Shown piece by piece: positions 21,904-32,441 of a stretch of DNA of 64,000 bases. The stretch spans positions 162,115-226,114 of the forward strand of contig PDHQ01000032.1 in assembly GCA_003339415.1 (NCBI GenBank). The letters are read 5' to 3'. The notes below the pieces were generated by a model, which was given only the letters and a program-made list of their open reading frames with translations, was not told the DNA's origin and ran no database searches. Every line of letters starts with the position of its first letter. Positions within the stretch are counted from its first letter, which is position 1. Position numbers and translations under genes: made by a program. The DNA comes from Ophiocordyceps camponoti-saundersi (nom. inval.) (lineage: Eukaryota; Ascomycota; Sordariomycetes; Hypocreales; Ophiocordycipitaceae).

Positions 21904-24357
21904 ATGGCGCAGCAAGACCCCAGCCATAGCGTCCCCCAGGACCTCGTACGCTTCGTGCCCTTCTCACATGAACGGTTGCTGATGTCAAGAATCGCAGATG
22001 TCCCATGTTCACCTCATCTCCGCCTTTCGATACCCGACGATGCCGCGACTGGACCTGAACGATGTGGCCAAGTGGCTCATGAGCGCGCCGTCCATCGCGC
22101 GCGATCGCGCCCCCTTCTTCTGGACCTATCTCGACAAGCCGACGGATGGAACCATCCTCCTGACTTGGCAGCCGCTGCAGAGGCTGGGAACAAACTTCGC
22201 CACGGATGGCTTCATCTGGGCGCCTCCCGAACATGTCTACAAGCAGGACCTGGGTAATGGACTGGTAAGAGAGAGAGAGAGAGAGTCAAGGAAAAGAGAA
22301 AATACCGTCCGACGACTTCTCTGACTAGGCATTAGATGCTCGAAATATTCTATCTCAAGTCAGGATACATGATCGGCGAGCAGTACGCTCTCCACGCTCG
22401 TCGTCGCTTCCGGCTCATCCCCGTCCCGGGTCATCCCAATTCGCCGCAGCCCGACTCGAGTCTCTTCATCGTCCACTACGGCCCATCCGAGCCCAACGAC
22501 CGCATCCCCGCGGCCGCAGTCCCCTACGACGAGCGCGTCAACGCCATCATGCAACAGCGTCACTATCTGCTGCGAGCCGGGCAGATTCGACGCAAGGAGT
22601 TCATGCTTTCCGACCGCGTCAACTGGCCCTCGCTGCCAGAGCTCACCCGTCAGCAGATGGGACCGCAGATGGGACCGCGCGGCGTCCCGCAGCAGATGGC
22701 CTATCCGTCTCAACCCGTTCACGGTCCACCGGTCAAGCGCCCCCGTCACGGTCCGCAGCCCGCCATGGCTGAGCAGACGTTCGAGGACGAGGAAGACGTC
22801 ACGAGGGGCGATATGTTTGACTCGCTGACCCAGCGCGACATCTCCCTGAGCCGGTACCAGCAGAATCACGAGTGGATGGAGGAGATCTTGTCATCGGCCT
22901 ATAGGATGAACCAGATCACACCGGCGGACCTGAACCTGGGGCTCAAGGGCGAGCTTGCGTCGCTGACCGAGGGCATCTTCACCGCTCAGGGCGCCGACGT
23001 CCTCGCCCGGACGCCCGAAAAGCCCTACATCGGCCGCCTAGACCCTGGCCTGGCCGACGCCTTTCGCAAGCGGGTCAAGGAGCACAAAGAGAAGACGCTG
23101 GCTGAAATGGAAAAGATGCGCATCGCCCACGCCGAGGCCATGGCCGACTTGAGGACCACTTCCATCTTCACCGTCAAGGAGGCCGAGTTGAGGGCCATGG
23201 GCAGGGAGTCTGCGTCTCCCAAGCCGGAGGGCGAGTCCGGCCCGGGAGAAGTCGAGGGCAGCACCCGGCAACGCTCGACGAAGACGGAGGAAGAGGTGGT
23301 CAAGGAGGTAGAGGCAGCTCTTGGGCGCAAGGTGGAGAGACTGCCTCTCATCAAACGCGTCCACCCAGGCGGCTACCAGTCCAGCACTGCCACAGCACAA
23401 ATGTCGCGGCAACAGTCGGGAGCTGGATCGCAAAATAGCGGTGTCGTGGCGGGCGAATCCGACACCGACATGGGCGGTACCGCGGCCGGGCTGCTGGACC
23501 AGATGAACACGGGCTTCTCGACTCCCGTCAACAGCCTTCCTACGCCTCAGGCTCAGCCCTCGGCAGCGCAGTCCAACGTGGCCACGCCTCTGAACGCTCC
23601 CAACGCCGCGTCGCCGGCCCCGGCCCCGGCACCAGCTCCGGCGACGACCCCGGCGACGACCCCGGCCCCAGCTCCGGCCCCAGCTCCGGTCCCGGCCCCA
23701 GCCTCAGCCCCGGCCCCAGCCCCAGCCTCAGCATCAGCCTCAGCATCAGCTCCGGCTCCAGCAACTGCGGCAGTTCCGGCAACTGCGGCGGCTCCGGCAG
23801 CTGCGGCGGCTCCGGCCCCGACAACGGCCCCGACAACGGCCCCCACAGCCCCGGCCGCTCCTTCGCAAGCGGACGTAGCCATGGAGGGCACCGCTGAGAA
23901 GGAGGAGGAGGAGGCGACGGCAGCAAAGAAGAAGGAGGAGGAAGATCGAAGCACGGCTCCGGACCAAGGTACCGGCAGCGGCGACTGGGTAGTGGTGCCC
24001 AAGAGCGGCGAAGTGCCAGACGGCCAAGCAGCCGAGGGCCGTCCGGCGGAGGCTACATCGAGCGACACGACAAAGCCGACGTCGGCACCGGTAGCCAAGC
24101 CGCCCTTGTCGTCGGCTGCGACGCCGGCCGTGACGGAAGGCGGTTCGGCTACGTTTGACCAGAACGACTTCAGCTCCCTCGGCGACCTCGACACCGCCGG
24201 CGATGCCCTCTCCGGCTTCGACGCGCCCGACATGGACGGCGCTGCAGGCGAGCTTGGCGAGGGTCTGGACCTTCAGATGGACATGGAGGACTCGGCCTTT
24301 GGAGAGGCCTTTCACGGTGTCGGTACGCCGGGCGAGGGCGCCTCTCAAGACTTGTGA
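21904..24357 (+). CDS. ssr4: SWI/SNF and RSC chromatin-remodelling complex subunit SSR4 (DUF1750 family)
   Basis: Three exons: 21904-21945, 21998-22264 and 22336-24357, giving 776 residues. The N-terminal about 250 residues match the SSR4/DUF1750 family, with HLISAFRYPTMPRLDLNDVA near residue 18, FFWTYLDKPTDGTILLTWQP and LMLEIFYLKSGYMIGEQYAL. In Schizosaccharomyces pombe the protein is shared by the SWI/SNF and RSC remodellers in the nucleus. Residues about 300-420 form a conserved helical segment. From about residue 530 to 615 there is an almost pure Pro/Ala alternation, followed by an acidic coiled segment and a short conserved-looking Asp-rich tail. Both introns are in phase 0; intron 2 (22265-22335) holds a GA run. 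The first exon is only 14 codons; an alternative start at 21998 is possible, since exon 2 itself begins with ATG. Confidence 0.9.
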
Positions 24358-25072
24358 GGCTTCTTTCTTCCCTGTTGTGAACGAAGACGATTTTCCCTTT
24401 CTGTGTTATCTCGGCGCTGTCTGGTGTGTATTTGCTTTCTTTATATATCCCTCCTTTCTTTGTGGAAGGGGTTCATGTCAAACCTTCTAGTCGTCGTCGC
24501 TGGCTCTCATGGGAACAACCACAGCCACCGACGAGCTGAACCGATGGACGGCATTTTTTTTCTTCGTGTTTCTATCAACGGCACAGGCGTTGTTATATAT
24601 ATTTCTCAAAAGGCAAAAAGGAGAGACAGGCAAGGTTCCTCCCCGCTCGGAAGTTGGTTGATTTAGGTAGACAGACGAGTTAATTTCTCTTTCGCTTCTT
24701 TGGTGTTTCAACTTGTTATATTGCTTTTGCTACAGACGGTATTTGCATGTGCAGTCGGTCTCTCTTTTTTCCCTGACTGAAGATGTCTCTCCTAGGGAAG
24801 ACATCTCCAGATAGGTAGTTAAAAGGGGGGGGCCGTTGGCATGATTATATAGACGGGGATTTTTTTTCTTTCTTTCTTCGTGAACCGTATAGCAGCATCT
24901 TCCTCATCTCATCTTCTCTCTTGCTCTCGCCTCTTTCATGACCCCTCTCTCTCTCCGGACTTACCGTGGTATCAAAGGAGAGAAAATGTTCAGACATTGG
25001 AAATCGAAAAAAAAACAAACGGGAAGAAAAAAACGAAAACGAAAAAAAACAAGACAAAAAAACAAAGAAGCA
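24358..25072. other. Convergent intergenic region
   Basis: This 715-base gap lies between the 3' ends of SSR4 and the chitinase. It is A-rich near 24990-25075. No coding region is supported. Confidence 0.5.
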
Positions 25073-27820
25073 TCATGATCGACTGACCATGCCGTTGCGG
25101 ATGTTGTCGTAGTAACTCCTCGGGTAACTCAGCTGATTCTCCGTAGCGTCCAACATGTCAAGTTCACTAGCCATGGTGCGAACAAGGCTCTCCGGCCCGG
25201 TCTTATCGCCGGAAGCCTCCCAGAAGAAGGCGCCTCCGAGGCTGTGGCTCCGGACGTAAGCGGCCTTGAGCTGGGTGCTCTCGACGGTGTCGTGGGAGAC
25301 GAGGGTGCGCTTGGCCTCGTCAAAGGACCAGGCCGAGCCGATCTCCTTGCTGAACTGGACGCGCGACCCTTCCGATTGCGGGAGTTGGTAGTACTGGACG
25401 ACGCCCTCGTTTTGCTCCGGCTGGCCGGTGCCGACGAACGATTTTCCCAGCCCGGCCGTGTTGGCGAAGGCTCGGCCGTAGAGGGGGAGGCCGAGACGGA
25501 TCTTGTGGGCGGGTACGTTGTTGGCTATGTAGTCCTTGACGGCCTTGTCGGTGCTGAACTTGGTGCTGGTAGGGTTCTTGCTGTCCGGGTAGAGGTTGGC
25601 TTGATGGCCCGTCGTGTCGTCCCACTTGCCGGCGTAATCGTAGGCCATGAGGTTCCAGCCGTCGAGGAAAGGGTCCATCTCTGCCAGCTGCATGATGTTG
25701 TACTTGTCCGGTCCTGCCGGGGTGGCTGCTGTGAGGAGATAGTGATACGTCTGGTTCAGCGACGTCTCCAGAAGATCCAGCTCCTCTCGACAGGCCTGAA
25801 GAAGCTTGGTGAGTGCTATGGCTTCCTGCTTGTCTCTGGGATACTCCCAGTCGATATCGAGGCCGTCCATTCCCCAATCGCTCATGAGCTCGACAGCGCT
25901 CTTGGCGAACTGCTTGCGGCCCTCTGGCGTCAGGACCGGGTCGAATTTGCCATCCTTTGATGCCGTCCAGCCGCCGATGGAAAGGATCGTCTTGAGCTTG
26001 CGGTTGTTCTTCTTGAGCGCGTACATTTGCTCTACGCAGCCGTGGACTTCCCTGCCGTTGACTGGGCCGAGATCAGCCCAAGGATCGAATGATATGCTGT
26101 GTCAAAGCCCCAAGTCTTTCGTCAGCGTCTTCTTTTGAGGGGGGGAGGGGCGCTTCAGTTCCTCGGCTTGCGACTTACACGCCTCCCGTCTTGTTGACAT
26201 CCGCAAAGGCGTAGAAGAGATGGGTGATTTTATCAGCTGGGACTTGCTTCATCTCGTACTTTATTGGTTGAGCGTAGATCTTCCTGTTTCATATGTTATC
26301 AATCGGGAACAAGGAAAGGAACGACAAGTAACATGCCAGTTTGCAAAGTATAGACCGTTCCAGTACACGTGGTCACCGTGTTTGCTGGAAGCCGATGCAG
26401 CAGCAGGAGGAGACATTGGCGTGAATGGGACGATGGAATTTTCTTCCGCATTGCCTTTGACCGAGGGTAAAGAGGAAGAAGATGATGAAGAAGAAGAAGA
26501 AGAAGAAGCAGAAGGAGGAGCAGGAGGCGGACGAGGTAGAGGACGACGAGAAGACTCGCCGCCGGCAAACGGCTTGGACGGTTTGCCAGCCGCGTTCATA
26601 GTCGGTTGAGAAGAAGCAGGGCCGGTTGCCGCCACAGGTATCGATGACGAAGACTTGACAGAAGACGAGGCGTTAGCTAATACCGAAGGCGACAAAGTAG
26701 AATTGCCGACGCTCAAGGTCTTGGGAGACGCCGGCTTGTTGACGGTCGTCATTCCATTGGGAGCCGCAGCCCCGTTCACTGCCACGGGAGACGCCGTCTG
26801 CGCCAAGACTCCGGCATCTCGCGTCTTCCTCGACGACCTGAGCCTGCCAGACGTTGATGCTAGCTGAAACGGTTCAGACTTGCTGGCCGGAACGACAGCC
26901 TGAGAACCCTTGGACCGCTGGGCCTGCGGAGCGACTAGCGAGGCGGGAGGCCTGATGGCCGTGGTCATGGTGGTCATGGTTGCGGGATCGCGGCCGCCGT
27001 CGACGCCTGGACTGCGGCCGACTTCGACGCCTTGGTTCTGGCCGCCTGCGCTGCCTGACTTCTGGACGCCATCGAAGCTGACTGGACTGCGGCCGTCTTC
27101 GACGCCTTGATTCTGGCCGCCTGCGCTGCCTGGCTTCTGCACGCCATCGACGCTGCCCGGATTACGGCCGCCATCGACGCCTGGATTCTGGCCGTTATGG
27201 ACGCTTGGCTTCTGGCCGCCTGCGCTGCCTGACTTCTGAACGCCATCGACGCTGCCTGTATTACGGCCGCCTTCGACGCGGCCTGGATTCTGGCCACCTG
27301 CGCTGCCTGCCTTCTGGACGCCATCGACGCTGCCTGGATTCTGGCCGCCTTCGACGCCTGGATTCTCTCCGCCTTCGACGCTTGGCTTCCGACCGCCTTT
27401 GAAGCCTGACTTCTGGCCCGAGTCCGATGAGTTTGAGGCGCTTGGCTTCTGGCCCAGGGCCGATGAGTCTGTCAATGGGCCCATGGCATTGTGAACCGCA
27501 GCAGAAACAGAAACCTGGTACGAATTGGCCTGGCCGGGTGTGCTGTAACCTCCGGTCTTGTAAGCCGCAGCTCGGCCTCCCTCTGGCGACGCATCGACGT
27601 CAGGCGTCTTCTCGCCACCGAGCTTCATGGCGCCATGGCCACCGGCGACATAGGCGTTGCTAACACCCAGCTTGAAAGGGACGACGTCACTGCCAGTGTC
27701 AGCATCTGAAGGGTAATCAACGCAGGCGTCATCTTCGTCGAAGCTGTCGTTGACCAGGTCTGAGCCGGCGACGATCCGGCCTAGTAAGAGTAAGGTGAGC
27801 AGCGACGGCTGAAACATCAT
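25073..27820 (-). CDS. GH18 chitinase with long repetitive N-terminal extension
   Basis: Exons in transcription order: 27820-26337, 26283-26179 and 26096-25073, giving 870 residues. A signal peptide (MMFQPSLLTLLLLGRIVAG) starts the protein. Residues about 143-279 are Gly/Asn/Gln-rich tandem repeats built on SVDGVQKxGSAGGQN, and residues about 440-475 are Pro- then Ser-rich. The GH18 domain starts at about residue 487 (NGLYFANW) and is rebuilt by splicing into the family pattern YFANWKIYAQPI…HLFYAFADV. It shows SIGGW near 569 and the catalytic motif DGLDIDWEYP with the proton donor Glu at about 614, then the MAYDYAG segment and the Trp near the C-terminal FFWEASGD. It should hydrolyse chitin outside the cell or in the wall. 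There is no recognisable C-terminal binding module. Intron 1 (26284-26336) begins with GC rather than GT. Placing such a long repeat region before the catalytic domain is unusual. A TATA-like box lies 140 bases upstream. Confidence 0.92.
26284..26336 (-). other. GC-AG intron in the chitinase gene
   Basis: The 53-base intron has donor GCATGT and acceptor CAG. Only this reading restores the conserved ANW-K-IYAQ sequence. GT donors nearby (four bases further in, or further) leave the wrong frame. Confidence 0.8.
26975..27390. repeat. Coding tandem repeat region in the chitinase extension
   Basis: A degenerate repeat with a core unit of about 75-100 bases encodes variants of GSVDGVQKxGSAGGQN. 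At least four copies of the core are recognisable, with shorter GVDGGRNPG-type units in between. Confidence 0.8.
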
Positions 27821-27953
27821 GTTCTCTTTAGCCCGCCTCTCTTGGACCAAGACGAGGGAAGCAGAAAAGAAGGGAAAGACGGGGAAAAAGGGGACAATGA
27901 GCAGGGCAGACCCCAATAAGTAAGGGAGGGTATTGCCAATGGGATCCGACCGT

Positions 27954-27960
27954 CCTTATA
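27954..27960 (-). promoter_or_regulatory. TATA-like box of the chitinase gene
   Basis: TATAAGG on the minus strand lies 140 bases upstream of the chitinase ATG. The call rests on consensus and position only. Confidence 0.4.
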
Positions 27961-28448
27961 CATAGGGCGCCAAGGATGAGGTCCAAGGGTCCCGACTTGA
28001 CAATAGTGCTCTTTGGAATAAAAAATACCGAAGAACGAGGCGGCAGGCATGCCATTTGCCACATGTGTCGTGGGAGTTGACCCATAGGGCTGGCTGGCTG
28101 AAGGGAGACACTCAATAGTGCCGGCCATAGAGGGGATTTGCAAGGCCGCCTTTGTTGTCGACGGCTCGCACAATGGGTGTAGTCTCCAGCCCCGTTCCCC
28201 GTCGGCAATTCCTTCGACAATGGGGATGATCCTGTCGAGAAGCTTTTCCGCTTGCGTCTAGAGCCCTTCTGCTCTTCTTGATGCCGTGCATGAAAGAGAA
28301 TCACCATCGTGGCTCGGGCGACATTGGACACGCGAGCATTGCAACGGGCGGCTGGTGGTGGTGGAGGTAGGTGGTGTGAGTCTCCACGATCCATCCGAGT
28401 TCCAGCTTCCAACCACCTCCTTTCTCCGAGCTGCCGGATGATGGACCC

Positions 28449-28832
28449 TTACGTCGCTCGAGACAATTGACATGATTCCCGTCGTGATGAGGCGATATTG
28501 ACAAAGCGTCTGCAGAGAGATGCCGTATCGAAACCATTTCTCTCGATAATCGCAAGCTCTATTAGTTGTCCAAGCCGGTGCGGTGGCGACATGTCCGGTA
28601 GGAATGTGGCCCCTTGCCGCTCTTCCGCCCCGAACGGGACGCGGCAACGGCTTTCAGGCTCTCCGGGGGCCTCTGGCATGCAATTATCTGTTAGTTTCGA
28701 TGGTTCCCGCACTTTATTAGTCTTCCATACGTTTAATGGAGCTGCCCCCTTCTTTGCTCCGTGGGCGAGACAAGGAATGCTGAGAAGGCGGAAAAGGGTG
28801 GGGAGAACACGAGAAGAGCGAGTAAGCTTCAT
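28449..28832 (-). CDS. Candidate small secreted protein (weak)
   Basis: The open frame of 127 residues starts at a true ATG and begins with a basic, hydrophobic stretch ending SIPCLAHG, which could be a signal peptide. Five further cysteines are scattered. I recognise no family. It lies 114 bases downstream of the sulfurase stop on the same strand, so it may simply be chance reading of a 3' UTR. No splice signals improve it. Confidence 0.22.
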   Translation of the reverse strand: MKLTRSSRVLPTLFRLLSIPCLAHGAKKGAAPLNVWKTNKVREPSKLTDNCMPEAPGEPESRCRVPFGAEERQGATFLPDMSPPHRLGQLIELAIIERNGFDTASLCRRFVNIASSRRESCQLSRAT

Positions 28833-28945
28833 CGTGGCCGTTGCCTAAATAAAGAGAAACCAGCCATTTCGAGCATCGCAACTCCATCGCCTTCTGGGTT
28901 AGGCGACGCTCTCCGGGCCGCATCGTCCGTACTGCCCGGCGTCTG

Positions 28946-31441
28946 TCATTCGCCCTTGTTCCCCAAAGACTCGTCGGCATTGTTCTTGTACACAATAACC
29001 GAGTCTCCGACCTGGATCGTCGCCTGGCCGTGCTTTGCGCCGTCGCCAGGCTCGAGCCGCATGTGCGCGCCAAAGAAGACCTTGCTGTCAAATCGCCTCG
29101 TCTTCGCCAGCGTCGTCAGGGGTTCTTGCCGCCGTTCAGCTGTCCGCTGATCGACGCAAACCATCTGGCATCGTCGGCATGCTCCCAGCAGACGGAAGCG
29201 ATGTCTCCCGATGACGATGAAGCTCCACGAGTCCTCAGAGTAGGCAGGCTCGCCGTCTTCTCCCGCCAGCGCTTCCACCACCATGTTTGCGCGAAAGCAA
29301 GACTCGGTCACCTGGCCGTCTCCGCCTCTGCTCTTGATGTCGCGGTTCAGGGCGTCAACGCTGGCGCTATGCACCAGTAACATAGGGCTCTCATTTGAAA
29401 GCAGAATACGATCCTGTCGCTGCTCCGAGTCTGAATCGGACGGGGGAGGTGTATCGGGAAACGAGCCGGGCAGGCTCTGGACTTGGTGCTTCTGAGGCCG
29501 GGCTTTTGACGTACGGCAGCTGAGCCCGCGACCACCGGCTGGGAAGCGGGCGAGTACACAGGGGACGCCTAGGGCGTTTGCGAAGAAGCCATTGATCTCG
29601 TCAGAGGCATAAGTCTGCGCGTAGACCGGCTCGCCGCATACGCTGGAAGGCGTCTGCCCGGACTGATTGTAGAAAAGAGCCGCATCGGTCGAAAGTGGTA
29701 TGTCCACGCTTCGATGAGTGCCGTGCTGTTCCACTCGAAGCACCCCCCTTTCCGTATCCAGAGACGGTAGCAACAGCGCCATGGACGGGTATCGCTTTTG
29801 ACTCAGGGCCTGGCCAGACCCCCGGTGGACGAGACACCACTCCCGATCCCAGGCTAGGCCCTCCGGCTTAACCTCCCAACCACGTCCCGAGGGGATGACA
29901 ATGCCACCGCAGCTTTTGATCGGATAGACGGTCAGCGTCTTCACCCTCAGCGTGCTCCACGTGCGCGTAGTCAACATAGCAGTCGTAGCAGGGCATCCGC
30001 TTGAAGGGGGCAGGTCGACGAAAAACTCGTGGATGAAATCAATAAACTGTGAAACATCGGAAGTGGTACTCATAGCGCCGAGGCTGGCTCGGATGACACC
30101 AATGGGCTTGTCGGTATCGACATCACTCTCTGTCCCGCAGCGGAAGCCGGCCGAGAGATTCCTCTTGAGCTCCCACGGCTCCAAGCCGATGGCGGATGCT
30201 ACCCCTCCGGGACAGCATAAGCTGCCGGTCCGTACGTGTATCCTTCTCAGGCCTGCCAGCTTCTCAAACTCGACGAGGCTCACCCACCGACCGGCATCAT
30301 CAACGAGATTAAATGTCACGATTGGGCCAGCTCCCAGCAACGGTGTGTAGAGGACGCAGACGGGCCGTCCGTTGTGGTGCCGCAGTGAGGAAAGGCTGCG
30401 ACACAGCCGGCGTGCGAGATGGCCGGTATGGGCGCTGACCACCTCCGGAGAGCCGAACAGCTTCTGGTGGACATCAAGGGCGATACCGGCGGCCATGATG
30501 TTTTGGAATGGTAGAGTTCCATCTTCCAGGCGCTCGTGGAGGGTTTGCGTTTTGGGGGCATGCCACTGCTCCCCAGCACATATCACGAGGTCAACGGTTC
30601 CTCCACCAAAGTATCGTCTGTGGTTGAAGACGGCAGCGACAGCGCGACGAACGATCAAGACGCCAATCTCTGGAAAGCCAAAGATTTTGTACAGACTGAG
30701 GACGATGAAGTCGGCGCCGAATTCGGGCAAGGACAGATGCAGCGGGGAGGTGGCGGCTAAGCTCGCAGCATCGAGCAAGGTATATAATGGCGACGAGTGC
30801 TGCTCTCGTAATTGTCTTGCCCACGAGAGGGGATATCGCCGACCGTCCATATGGGATTGGGCGGGATAGGAGAACAGCGTGGCAGCCGGGGGGGCGCCTG
30901 AAGGTTCGACGGACGGAAAGGGATCGACGCCGTCGAGCCACGAAAACACTTGGTCGTCGGAGAGACAGGCGCTGAAGCGCGCATCCTCGCGAGCACCGAC
31001 CAAGCTCGTATGGCAATCTCGATGGTAGGCGTAGGCGTAGCCCTGAGGCAGCGACCGCATGGTCTCGACGACGAGCTTGACGCCTGCGGTGGCGTTTGCG
31101 ACGAAAACGAGGTCATAATCGGACGGGTCGGCGCCGAAGAAGGTCAGCAATCGTAGGCGGATGTCGTCGATGCGCGAGGCCGCGAGCTGTGACGGCGTCG
31201 AGGCTGAGTGCGGATTTCCATAAAGGGTCGACGTCATCTCAGCCGCGAAGGCATTCATTAGAGAGCGCGAGCCAGGCGTGGAGCCGGCATGATCCAGATG
31301 AATGCAGCCTGTATCGTCGTCGTCATCGGTCAGCTAACCGAGGCCGAGAGAAAGGGAGATGATAGACGGACCCTCCAGCATAGGATATTCGTGCGGCCGT
31401 ATGGCCTCGATGGCCGGGTTATAGCCGTCGAGGGTCGCCAT
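28946..31441 (-). CDS. hxB: Molybdenum cofactor sulfurase (hxB/MOCOS)
   Basis: Two exons, 31441-31372 and 31308-28946, encode 810 residues, the usual length. The enzyme transfers sulfur to the molybdenum cofactor of xanthine dehydrogenase and aldehyde-oxidase-type enzymes in the cytosol. The N-terminal class V aminotransferase-like part shows YLDHAG-like HLDHAGSTP near residue 28, YGNPHSAS, LLDAASLAA near 202, and the PLP lysine in SLYKIFG at about residue 231. The sulfur-carrying cysteine region RTGSLCCPGG lies near 383-392. From about residue 470 the MOSC N-terminal barrel and MOSC domain follow (LTVYPIKSCGG, then RFRLLGACRRCQMVCVDQ). Intron 31309-31371 has donor GTCCGT and splits a Gly codon that restores the conserved EYPMLEG-HLDHAG region. 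No break is seen, so the enzyme should be active. Assignment is firm. Confidence 0.95.
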
Positions 31442-31911
31442 ATCGCGCCACTGACCGAGCCTTGTCAGTCAGGGTCGCTCGCTGCCTGTCCGACTCGTCG
31501 TCTCTCAGCTGTGGAGGGGACATGATGTGGCTGACGATGCGAGGCGACGTCGGCTCGTGAGAAATTGTGGATCACGGGCCGGCCGGCGTCCGTGCCGAAC
31601 GTCATCGACTCTCTGTGTAGATTCAAACATGTGTATGTATGTACATGTGTATGTAGATGCCAGCAGTAGGCAGTATGTAGACGAATGAATGGAGAGAGGT
31701 ATGATATATCGTCGACACGATATTCGTCCAGGCCATTCATTACAGCTGGATCATCCTTTGTTCCTTCTCGTCGTCTATTCCGAAGCTTCTTCCTCTGATG
31801 ATCCTTGGCAGCCACGTGACACGCTTATATTGACCTCGTCCTTACCATCATCTGAACCAGTTTCTCTCTCACACTCACACGCTCGCACACACTTTCACTC
31901 ACACAATCGTC

Positions 31912-32070
31912 ATGCCTTCCGCGTCGCTGAAACTCGTGTCCGTCATAGCCCTGCTCGGCCTCCCACGTTCTGGCCTCGTGGAACGCACGAGGCTGGGAGC
32001 AAGAGAGGGGGGCAAACCGGCTCATGCCAATCTCAACGACATACCTACAAGGCCTGGGCGACGACAGTGA
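31912..32070 (+). pseudogene. Signal-peptide-like short frame, possibly a gene remnant (weak)
   Basis: A 52-codon frame starts right after a CT/CA-rich tract that looks like a 5' leader. It begins with a basic and hydrophobic stretch (SLKLVSVIALLGLP). It stops early; a neighbouring frame downstream (to about 32251) holds a Cys-rich stretch (MSCCLGFCDNP), so a small secreted protein gene with a missed intron or a frameshift is possible. I could not find a convincing intron that joins them. Confidence 0.2.
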
Positions 32071-32347
32071 AAACCCCCGGCGTACCCATTCCACCAGATT
32101 GTCTCACCATCGAGCCACGATGGCCATGAGCTGCTGTCTTGGATTCTGCGACAATCCCGTGAGAGCTGATAACCCGCCTTCAAAGAGCAGAGCTGGAAAA
32201 GAACCGACCAGTGTCGGTCTCTGCGCATACTTCAGCCACAGCTCATTGTAGTCCATGGCGGTACGTCAGACTTGACATTCTCCGTCGTCTCCAGTTCATG
32301 TGACAAGTTCAAACCCAAGATTCATTGTAGTGTCCCTGTCGTAGACC

Positions 32348-32355
32348 TATAAAGG
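32348..32355 (+). promoter_or_regulatory. TATA-like box (TATAAAGG)
   Basis: It lies 94 bases upstream of the start of the knottin-like secreted protein. It is identical to the octamer upstream of the large secreted protein at 14542. Confidence 0.5.
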
Positions 32356-32441
32356 TGCAAGACATCCCAACGTTCAGACACAAGAAAGGTCGTCCCTCAC
32401 CTACTGTGGCTTGCCTGTCCCTACGGACGAAAACCGCCGTC

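Larger units (their letters stand above)
27821..28945. other. Intergenic region between chitinase and molybdenum cofactor sulfurase
   Basis: This 1.1 kb stretch contains the chitinase promoter and the sulfurase 3' UTR. One minus-strand open frame with a signal-like start is listed separately (28449-28832). Nothing else is supported. Confidence 0.45.
31442..32441. other. Intergenic region between molybdenum cofactor sulfurase and knottin-like gene
   Basis: This stretch of 1 kb contains divergent promoters, TGTATG repeats (31625-31660), a CA/CT-rich leader-like stretch (31860-31910) leading to a short signal-peptide-like frame (31912-32070, separate entry), and the TATA-like box at 32348. Confidence 0.45.

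Noticed and set aside
31689..32129. Open frame of 146 codons upstream of the knottin-like gene
   Set aside because: It begins in promoter-like DNA, has a His/Ser composition from CA and CT repeats and shows no motif.
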